Shown here piece after piece: positions 1 to 6,148 of a DNA stretch of 11,349 nucleotides (positions are counted from its first letter, which is position 1; every line of letters begins with the position of its first letter). Where the stretch lies: NCBI GenBank assembly GCA_041568335.1, contig JBFFZZ010000082.1, forward strand, positions 1 through 11,349, read 5' to 3'. This DNA comes from WVWW01 sp041568335 (GTDB lineage Bacteria; Acidobacteriota; Polarisedimenticolia; Polarisedimenticolales; Polarisedimenticolaceae). The position numbers were made by a program, and so were the translations under genes. Below the pieces are notes generated by a model that saw only the letters and a program-made list of their open reading frames with translations, did no database searches and was not told the DNA's origin.

Positions 1-1259
1 CCGCGTTCATCGTCTGCGGTACCAACGTGATGTCCGACATGAGTATGGTCGCGGCATGGGTCTGGGCGCTCGTTCTCTGGGTCCGGGGTGTCGATTCCCA
101 ACGGACGGGGTGGCTGGTCGCGGCGGGGCTCGTAGGCGGGGTCGCGTTGCTGTTCAAGTACTTTGCGGTTGCCCTGGTCGGTCTGTTCATCGCCTACGCC
201 TGGTGCGCGACGGGCCGGCGGTTCGGGCGCTGGGTCCTACCGGCGTTGATTCCCGTGGTCTTCCTGGCCGTCCACGAGTCGTGGACCGCCCGCGCCTACG
301 ATCTCGCGCTGTTCAGCGACGCGGCGTCCTACGCGACCCGGTTCTCCGCGCCGGATTCGTTTTCCCAGCTCGTCACGGGTCTCGTGTTCGCCGGCGGCTC
401 GGCGGCGGTCGTTTTCTTCTTCTCACCGCTGCTCTGGAACCGCCGTGCGCTCGCGATCTTGGCCGCGGCCGTCGCGGCCCTGCTCGTGGGCGTCCTGCTT
501 CAGGGTGAGCTTTCCGGCGCCCCGTTGCGCCTCGAGTCGGGTCTGCGTTGGGGATGGATCCTTCAACTCGGGCTCATGGCGTTCGGCGGGCTGAGCCTGC
601 TCGCCCTGGCCGGGGCCGAGTTTCGACGCTCCCGCGACGCCGCGTCGCTGCTGCTGTTGCTCTGGGTCCTCGGTACGCTGCTCTTCGCCTGCTTCGTGAA
701 CTGGTCGATCAACGTTCGAAGCATGCTCCCGCTCGTTCCGGCGGCCGCGATGCTCATCGCCCGACGGGTGGCGCGCGACAAGCTCTCCCGGTGGCCCCTG
801 GCGCCGGGGCTCGTGCTCGCCCTGCTCGTCGGCGTGGCCGACTACGCCTGGGCCGGCTCCGCGCGGGAGGCGGCCGACCGACTCCACGGGGCCTGGCACG
901 ACAAGGGGGTGACGGTCTGGTTCCAGGGGCACTGGGGCTTCCAATGGTACATGCAAGAGCACGGGCATCGACCGTTCGACATGAAGGACCCGCAGGTCTC
1001 CCGCGGTGACGTGATCGTTCTGCCGGCGAACAACACCAACGTACGCCGCCTGGATCCCCGCCTCGCGACCGAGCTCGAGCCGGTCGATGTGCCGACTCTC
1101 GGGTGGCTGTCGACGATGAACCTCGACGTCGGCGCAGGATGCTACTCGCACCTCTCCGCGCCGCTGCCGTTCGCCTTCGGTGCAGCCGGCGAGGAGCGCT
1201 ACGTCGTGCTCCGCGCGACACGGCCGATCCGCGGCCGCCCGATGCGGTCGTCACCGTAG
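1..1259 (+). CDS. Glycosyltransferase, ArnT/PMT (GT39-like) family, membrane protein, 5' truncated
   Basis: The reading frame (codons begin at position 3) is open to the left edge, so the N-terminal part lies outside the window; about 418 codons remain. Such enzymes transfer a sugar from a polyprenyl-phosphate carrier to an acceptor on the outer face of the cytoplasmic membrane. Near the left edge is the pattern NVMSDMSMVAAW, like the 'SD-P' segment that begins a mid-protein helix in GT39/PMT_2 proteins. Many hydrophobic helices follow (about 20-1000). The segment NWSINVRSMLPLVPA (about 700-745) matches the family's 'NxR(Y)xLPxxP' region. The last ~130 residues are soluble and contain GHWGFQWYMQEHG (927-965). 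The N-terminal loop with the family's catalytic acidic residue is not in the window, so activity cannot be judged. The sugar and acceptor are unknown. The GTG/ATG at 27/30 is unlikely to be the true start because it falls inside the conserved membrane segment. The stop is TAG. Confidence 0.8.
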   Translation, partial: AFIVCGTNVMSDMSMVAAWVWALVLWVRGVDSQRTGWLVAAGLVGGVALLFKYFAVALVGLFIAYAWCATGRRFGRWVLPALIPVVFLAVHESWTARAYDLALFSDAASYATRFSAPDSFSQLVTGLVFAGGSAAVVFFFSPLLWNRRALAILAAAVAALLVGVLLQGELSGAPLRLESGLRWGWILQLGLMAFGGLSLLALAGAEFRRSRDAASLLLLLWVLGTLLFACFVNWSINVRSMLPLVPAAAMLIARRVARDKLSRWPLAPGLVLALLVGVADYAWAGSAREAADRLHGAWHDKGVTVWFQGHWGFQWYMQEHGHRPFDMKDPQVSRGDVIVLPANNTNVRRLDPRLATELEPVDVPTLGWLSTMNLDVGAGCYSHLSAPLPFAFGAAGEERYVVLRATRPIRGRPMRSSP

Positions 1260-1277
1260 TGCACGGTAGCGTATAAC
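1248..1277 (+). promoter_or_regulatory. Candidate sigma-70-type promoter for the TPR/CRTAC1 pair
   Basis: A -10-like TATAAC (1272-1277, five of six consensus bases) stands out as an AT pocket in GC-rich DNA. Upstream at an 18-bp spacing is TCGTCA (1248-1253, four of six bases of TTGACA), overlapping the 3' end of the glycosyltransferase gene. Transcription would start near 1284, leaving a leader of about 23 nt that contains the ribosome binding site. The call rests on visual matching only; the -35 element is weak. Confidence 0.35.
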
Positions 1278-1292
1278 CTATTCGGCATTTTC

Positions 1293-1300
1293 GGAGGGAG
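1293..1300 (+). promoter_or_regulatory. Strong ribosome binding site that fixes a TTG start
   Basis: GGAGGGAG lies 6 nt before the TTG at 1307. It is the best Shine-Dalgarno match seen at any gene start in the window. It supports initiation at this TTG, which places a lipoprotein signal at the N-terminus. Confidence 0.7.
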
Positions 1301-1306
1301 ATCGGC

Positions 1307-2749
1307 TTGGCGGACAGGCAAAACCACGCGACGGCGGGGCTCGTGTCGGTGTCCGTCTTGACGCTTGCGTTCCTCGGGTGCGCCGACGGCGGTCAATCCG
1401 TCGAGGAGTCCGCGGCCGTTCCCGTCCCCGGCCGGTTGAGCGAGATGGACCCCGATCTCGTCCGGCACATCGAGCAGCGATCGGCGGTCGTGCGCGAGCG
1501 GCCCGAAGGGATGGCCGGCTGGATGGGTCTCGGCCTGCTGTACGAGGCGCACGAGATCTTCTTGCCGGCCCTCGAGTGTTACCGGCGCGCGGTCCGGCTG
1601 GACCCCGACGAGCCCCGAGCCCGGTACCACCTCTCGCTGATGCAGAACGAGGCGGGCGACCTCGAGTCCGCGGTCGACAACCTCGCGAGGGTCACCGAGC
1701 TCGCGCCGGAGTACGCCCCGGCGAGATGGCGCCGCGGCTTCCTGCTGCTGGAGCTGGGCCGGCTCGACGAAGCCGCTGCGGCCTTTCGGGGGGCGTTGGA
1801 TGTGGCACCCAGGGACGTTGCGGCCCAAGCGGGCCTCGCGCGGGTCGCGCTCTATCAAGGGCGGCCCGAGGAGGCCGCGCGGGTCCTCGAAGATTCGCTG
1901 GCGGCAGGGGCGCGCCACACGTACCTCCACCATCTGCTGGGCGACGCCTACCGGCAGCTGCAACAGTGGGACCGTGCGGAGGCCGAGTTGATGAAGGGTC
2001 GCGAGAGTCAGGCCGTCTGGCACGACCCGTGGGCGCTCGAGTCGTTGAACCACCGGGTCGAGTACTACACGTTGCTCAACGCCGCCGGGGGCACGTCCGA
2101 CAGCGGCCAGCCCGAGGTCGCGATCCCGGTCATGGAAGAGCTGCTGCGCAAGAAGCCCGACGATCGGCGGGCGCTCTCCAACCTCTCGCGGGCGTACCTG
2201 CGGATCGGTCGCACCGAGGAGGGCTTGAGGCTGCTGCACCGGATGCGCGAGCTGCACCCGGATCATTTCGAAGCCGAGCTGAACCTCGCCGGCGCCTACG
2301 AGTTCCTGGGTCAGCTGGAGCGGGCGCTCGATCACGCCGATCGGTCGATCGAGCTCAACCCGGACTACGCGGCCTCGCACCGACGCCGCGGATCGATCCT
2401 GCTGCGTCAACGCAAGCTGGACCAGGCGGCCCGCGCCTACGAGCGGGCCGTTCGCCTGGCGCCCGGCGACCGCTTGGCGTGGCGATCACTCGGCGATTGC
2501 CGGTTGCAGCTCAGACAGTGGGAGGCCGCGGCGAGCAGCCTGGAAAACGCCCGTCGATTGGACCCCGAGAATGCCGAGGTGCTGTCCAAGCTGGGTTTCG
2601 CCCGGATGGAGCTCGGCGACCTAAAGGGTGCGGAGCGCGTCCTGGTCGAGGCCGTTCGGCTCGCCCCCGGCGAGGCGCGGGCGGCCAACCTGATGCTCGC
2701 CCAGATCCGCCAGCACCTGCCGCGGGAGACCGAGTCCGATGATCGCTGA
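1307..2749 (+). CDS. TPR-repeat lipoprotein
   Basis: A 480-residue protein beginning with TTG, chosen for the GGAGGGAG site 6 nt upstream and because it gives a complete export signal. A short polar start and hydrophobic stretch (11-24) end in the lipobox-like FLGC, with Cys25 as the likely lipidated residue. From about 69 to 455 the chain is made of roughly ten 34-residue tetratricopeptide repeats with the usual pattern (for example AxxxYxRAVRLxP near 377-386). They are interrupted by a non-canonical stretch at about 235-275 that carries a DPW segment and a Gly/Ser-rich loop. TPR arrays are protein-binding scaffolds; nothing suggests catalysis. The gene overlaps the following CRTAC1-like gene by 11 bp, so the two products are probably made together and may interact on the outer side of the cytoplasmic membrane or in the outer membrane. 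A homologous pairing of TPR and FG-GAP/ASPIC genes is familiar from Planctomycetota and Acidobacteriota, but its role is not established. Confidence 0.9.
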   Translation: MADRQNHATAGLVSVSVLTLAFLGCADGGQSVEESAAVPVPGRLSEMDPDLVRHIEQRSAVVRERPEGMAGWMGLGLLYEAHEIFLPALECYRRAVRLDPDEPRARYHLSLMQNEAGDLESAVDNLARVTELAPEYAPARWRRGFLLLELGRLDEAAAAFRGALDVAPRDVAAQAGLARVALYQGRPEEAARVLEDSLAAGARHTYLHHLLGDAYRQLQQWDRAEAELMKGRESQAVWHDPWALESLNHRVEYYTLLNAAGGTSDSGQPEVAIPVMEELLRKKPDDRRALSNLSRAYLRIGRTEEGLRLLHRMRELHPDHFEAELNLAGAYEFLGQLERALDHADRSIELNPDYAASHRRRGSILLRQRKLDQAARAYERAVRLAPGDRLAWRSLGDCRLQLRQWEAAASSLENARRLDPENAEVLSKLGFARMELGDLKGAERVLVEAVRLAPGEARAANLMLAQIRQHLPRETESDDR

Positions 2750-4391
2750 ACGGACGTCCGGGCTCCGAGGTCTCCTGCCCGTCGTGACGGCGCTGGCCGT
2801 CGGTGGCTGTGCCGTCACGGGCGGTGGCGAAAGCTGGTTCGAGGAGGTCGCCGCGGAGCGCGGGCTGGTGTTCGAACACCGCTCGGGGCACGAGACCGAG
2901 CATTACATGCCGGAGGCGATGGGCGGGGGAGCGGCGCTGTTCGACATGGACTCCGACGGCGATCTCGACGTCTACCTCGTGCAGAGCGGCAGCTTGATCG
3001 GACCCCCCGGCGAACAACCGGGCAACCGTCTCTATCGCAATCGCGGCGACGGGACGTTCGACGACGTCACCGCGGGAAGCGGGGCGGACGACCGCGGTTA
3101 CGGGATGGGGGTCGCGGTCGCCGACTACGACCTCGACGGGGACGTGGATCTCTACGTCACCAACCTCGGGCGCAACACGCTGCTTCAAAACGAGGGCGAC
3201 GGGAGATTCACGGATCGTACCGAAGCTTCCGGCACCGGGCACACGGGCTGGACCACCGGCGCGGTGTTCTTCGACTACGACCTGGACGGTGACGAGGATC
3301 TGTATGCCGTCAACTACATCTACTGGTCCAAGGAATCCGAGAACGACTGCTACGGTCCGGTCGGAGAGCCGACCTATTGCGGCCCGCGCAGCTACAACGC
3401 CCCGGCCATCGACGTGCTGTACCGCAACGAGGGCGATGGCACGTTTACCGACATCACCACCGAGGCGGGGATCGATCGAAACTTCGGCAACGGTCTCGGC
3501 GTGCTCGCCGCCGACTACGACGAGGACGGGCGGCTCGACGTGTTCGTCGCCAACGACGGCAGCCTGAACCAGCTGTGGCTCAATCAGGGCGACGGGACGT
3601 TCCGCGACATGGCGCTGGTGCGCGGCTGCGCGGCGGATCAGGACGCGCTGGCCAAGGCGGGCATGGGCGTCACCACCGCCGATGTCGACGACGATGGCGA
3701 CCTCGATCTGCTGGTCTGCAATCTTTACGAAGAGGGGGATTCGTACTACCGCAACGACGGCGACTACTTCACCGACGTAACCGCGCTCGCCGGACTCGGC
3801 GTGACGCCACGCTTGTTCACGCGCTTCGGTCTCGGCTGGGTCGACTTCGACAACGACGGGTACCTCGATCTGTTCGAGGCCAACGGGCGGGTGAAGTACC
3901 AGTCGAATCTCTGGTCGGACGATCTTTACGCCGAGCCGAACCTGCTGTTCCGCGGGTCCGCCGGGGGGCGCTTCGAGGAAATCCTGCCGCGGGGCGGGAC
4001 GATCGAGCCGCTTATCGCCACCAGCCGCGCGGCGGCGTTCGGCGATCTCGACGGCGACGGTGGGATCGACATCGTCGTCGTCAACCGCGACCTGTCCGTG
4101 CATCTGCTGCACAACACCGCACCGGGACGCGGCAACTGGATCCTGTTCGATTTGCCGGGCGCGGCCGAGGGGACCGTCGTCACGGCGACGATCGAGGGCC
4201 GCCGCGTCCGCCGGGATCTGCGCCGTGGGTACAGCTACCTCGCCGCCAACAGCCCGCGGGTGCACTTCGGTCTCGGTGCGGCGGGCCGCATCGAGGACGT
4301 CCGGGTGCGCTGGATCGACGGAGCGATCGAGTCCTTCGGCATATTCGATGCGGGACAACGCGTCATCCTCCGGCGGGGGGCAGGGAATTGA
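2739..4391 (+). CDS. CRTAC1-like lipoprotein: FG-GAP/VCBS propeller with ASPIC/UnbV domain
   Basis: A 550-residue protein. The ATG at 2739 is preceded by GGGAGA (2724-2729), lies within the end of the TPR gene, and opens a hydrophobic signal ending in VGGC, with Cys24 as the likely lipidated residue. Seven Asp-rich calcium-binding loops of the DxDxDGxxD type occur at residues 69-77, 129-137, 179-187, 259-267, 315-323, 369-377 and 436-444. That number fits one seven-bladed FG-GAP/VCBS beta-propeller. Several blades carry the associated 'NxGDGTFxDxT' strand motif. Cys204 and Cys214 flank the CYGPVGEPTYC segment typical of CRTAC1-like proteins and could form a disulfide. The C-terminus (about 460-546) matches the ASPIC/UnbV domain, including the HFGLG and VRWIDG segments. 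Such proteins are exported calcium-binding adhesion or scaffold proteins; their bacterial function is largely unknown. The tight coupling to the TPR lipoprotein suggests a shared complex. Confidence 0.92.
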   Translation: MIAERTSGLRGLLPVVTALAVGGCAVTGGGESWFEEVAAERGLVFEHRSGHETEHYMPEAMGGGAALFDMDSDGDLDVYLVQSGSLIGPPGEQPGNRLYRNRGDGTFDDVTAGSGADDRGYGMGVAVADYDLDGDVDLYVTNLGRNTLLQNEGDGRFTDRTEASGTGHTGWTTGAVFFDYDLDGDEDLYAVNYIYWSKESENDCYGPVGEPTYCGPRSYNAPAIDVLYRNEGDGTFTDITTEAGIDRNFGNGLGVLAADYDEDGRLDVFVANDGSLNQLWLNQGDGTFRDMALVRGCAADQDALAKAGMGVTTADVDDDGDLDLLVCNLYEEGDSYYRNDGDYFTDVTALAGLGVTPRLFTRFGLGWVDFDNDGYLDLFEANGRVKYQSNLWSDDLYAEPNLLFRGSAGGRFEEILPRGGTIEPLIATSRAAAFGDLDGDGGIDIVVVNRDLSVHLLHNTAPGRGNWILFDLPGAAEGTVVTATIEGRRVRRDLRRGYSYLAANSPRVHFGLGAAGRIEDVRVRWIDGAIESFGIFDAGQRVILRRGAGN

Positions 4392-4394
4392 TCT

Positions 4395-4419
4395 GGAACC
4401 ATTCGCTTATCCGCCCGTA
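4395..4419 (+). promoter_or_regulatory. Candidate ECF-sigma promoter before the serine hydrolase gene
   Basis: GGAACC (4395-4400) and CGTA (4416-4419) are separated by 15 bp. This resembles the GGAAC ... CGTC/CGTA layout recognised by many extracytoplasmic-function sigma factors. Transcription would begin around 4426, giving a leader of about 37 nt before the ATG at 4463. No convincing sigma-70 pair was found in the same 71-bp gap. It is a visual match to short, degenerate elements. Confidence 0.28.
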
Positions 4420-4452
4420 GTAGAGTGCGTGATCGCGCGGCGCGACCGCGTT

Positions 4453-4458
4453 GGGGGA
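4453..4458 (+). promoter_or_regulatory. Ribosome binding site selecting ATG 4463 over TTG 4451
   Basis: GGGGGA ends 4 nt before the ATG at 4463. The in-frame TTG at 4451 overlaps this purine run, so using that codon would leave it without a leader signal of its own. The ATG also begins directly at the charged start of the signal peptide. Confidence 0.55.
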
Positions 4459-4462
4459 ATCG

Positions 4463-6142
4463 ATGATCCGTCGCTCGGTAACCCGATTGCTCGCCCTGGC
4501 GATCCTGGCCGCTTGCTGCCTGGTCTCGTCGCCCGACACGCGTGCCGACCCGCTTTCCGATCAAATCGACGCGATCCTCGCCCGTTCCTACGCGGCCGAC
4601 GGCCCCGGCGCCGCCGTGATCGCCGTCCGCGACGGCAAGGTGGTCTACCGCGGGGCCCGTGGGATGGCCGATCTCGAGAACGGGCTCCCGCTCACGCCCG
4701 AATCCGTTTTTCGCCTCGGCTCGATCACCAAGCAGTTCACCGGCGCGGCGATCATGCTGCTCGTCGAGCGTGGCGAGCTGTCGCTCTCCGATCCCCTGAC
4801 CAAGTTCCTGCCCGACTACCCGGTGCACGATCCGGGTATCACGGTCGAGCACCTGCTGACGCACACGTCGGGGATCTTCAACTACACCAACATCCCCGGC
4901 TACATCCGCGAGCGCGTGCGGACCGATGTCAGCACCATGGAGCTGATCGACGGCTTCAAGGACCAGGAGCCCGATTTCGCTCCGGGAGAGCGGTTCAATT
5001 ACAGCAACTCCGGCTACGTGCTGCTCGGCGCGATCATCGAGGAGGTCTCGGGACAGAGCTACGAGGAGTTCGTCCAGCGGAACATCTTCGATGTGCTCGG
5101 GATGGAGCACAGCTACTACGGCGGGCACGCCCGGATCATCCCCAAACGCGCACGCGGGTACGGCGGTGAACCCGGCAACTGGTCGAACGCGGACTTCATC
5201 AGCATGACTCACCCGCACGCCGCGGGATCGCTTCTCTCGACCGTGGGCGACATGGCGATCTGGGATGCCGCGCTTTATACCGACAAGCTCCTCAAACCCG
5301 AATCCGTCCGACGCATGATCCAGCCGTTCACGTTGAACGACGGCGAAGACTCGGCCTACGGGTTCGGCTTCGGGATCGGGACGCTCAAGGGCCGCACCGC
5401 GATCTCCCACGGCGGCGGGATCCACGGCTTCAGCACGTACGCGACCCGGCTGCCCGAGGACAAGGTCTATGTCGCGGTGCTGACCAACGCGCCCGGCTTG
5501 CCGGCCGGCCCGAGCTATGTCGCCATGCGCATCGCGGCGCTGGTCGCCGGCGATCCGTTCGAGGATTTCGAGCGGATCTCGGTGGCGCCGGAGGTGTTGA
5601 ACGGCTACATCGGCGTGTACCGTGTCGACGACTCCACCGAGCGGGTCGTCACCCTGGAGGACGGCCAGCTCTACACCCAGAGAACCGGCAGCAGCCGGCT
5701 GCCCGTGTTCCCGTACTCTGAGACGGGCTTCTTCTACGAAAATTCCTTCGCGCACTTCGAGCTGGTCCAGGACGATTCCGGCGAGGTCGTCGAGATGTTG
5801 ATGTACCAGAACGGCGCCGACGAGCCGGAGCGCGCCGAGCGTGTGAGCAAGACGCCGCCCGAGAAGAAGATTGCCGAGGTCGATCCGGCGATCTACGACG
5901 GCTATGTCGGCGAGTACGAGCTGCGGCCCGGATTCACGTTGACGATCACGCGCGAGGGCGACCGGCTGTTCGGCCAGGCCACCGGTCAGTCGCCTGCCGA
6001 GCTGTTCCCGGAGTCCGATACGGTTTTCTTCCTGAAGATCGTCGATGCGAAGGTCGTCTTCACGCCCGGCGACGACGGGAAGGCCGTGGCCTTGACCCTG
6101 CACCAGGGTGGCCGCGAGATGGCGGCCAAGCGAATCGACTGA
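4463..6142 (+). CDS. Exported serine hydrolase, class C beta-lactamase-like, with two C-terminal beta modules
   Basis: From the ATG at 4463 the protein has 559 residues. The N-terminus is a signal peptide (MIRR, then a hydrophobic stretch). It could be cleaved after TRA (residue 28) by signal peptidase I, or processed as a lipoprotein, because residues 15-18 (LAAC) are a good lipobox. The catalytic domain (about 30-365) belongs to the serine beta-lactamase-like / DD-peptidase family. The SxxK motif is S87-I-T-K90, the YxN motif is Y180-S-N182, and the third motif is H316-G-G. All three are intact, so an active serine hydrolase is expected; the substrate (peptidoglycan stem peptide, ester or peptide) cannot be told. 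Two short beta-rich modules follow, beginning YIGVYRV (about 382) and YVGEYEL (about 481). They resemble the DUF3471-type tails often attached to this family. The gene is separated from the CRTAC1-like gene by 71 bp and may have its own promoter. Confidence 0.92.
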   Translation: MIRRSVTRLLALAILAACCLVSSPDTRADPLSDQIDAILARSYAADGPGAAVIAVRDGKVVYRGARGMADLENGLPLTPESVFRLGSITKQFTGAAIMLLVERGELSLSDPLTKFLPDYPVHDPGITVEHLLTHTSGIFNYTNIPGYIRERVRTDVSTMELIDGFKDQEPDFAPGERFNYSNSGYVLLGAIIEEVSGQSYEEFVQRNIFDVLGMEHSYYGGHARIIPKRARGYGGEPGNWSNADFISMTHPHAAGSLLSTVGDMAIWDAALYTDKLLKPESVRRMIQPFTLNDGEDSAYGFGFGIGTLKGRTAISHGGGIHGFSTYATRLPEDKVYVAVLTNAPGLPAGPSYVAMRIAALVAGDPFEDFERISVAPEVLNGYIGVYRVDDSTERVVTLEDGQLYTQRTGSSRLPVFPYSETGFFYENSFAHFELVQDDSGEVVEMLMYQNGADEPERAERVSKTPPEKKIAEVDPAIYDGYVGEYELRPGFTLTITREGDRLFGQATGQSPAELFPESDTVFFLKIVDAKVVFTPGDDGKAVALTLHQGGREMAAKRID

Positions 6143-6148
6143 GGCGGG

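Noticed and set aside
1199..2410. Minus-strand open frame of 403 codons, opposite the TPR gene
   Set aside because: It lies opposite the TPR repeats, and its periodic look (repeated VQP/RQ-type segments) simply mirrors them. It also overlaps the end of the glycosyltransferase gene.
2945..4072. Repeated Asp-rich DNA segments considered as a DNA repeat array
   Set aside because: They encode the regularly placed calcium loops of one FG-GAP propeller. The spacing is irregular at DNA level and explained by the protein fold.
2511..4358. Long open frame on the minus strand (615 codons), opposite the CRTAC1-like gene
   Set aside because: It is the antisense shadow of strongly GC-biased codons. Its translation is Val/Ala/Arg-rich without domains, signal or ribosome binding site, while the plus strand has a clear family match.
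4235..6103. Long open frame on the minus strand (622 codons), opposite the serine hydrolase gene
   Set aside because: The plus-strand gene has all three catalytic motifs. The antisense product has low-complexity charged composition and no recognisable family.
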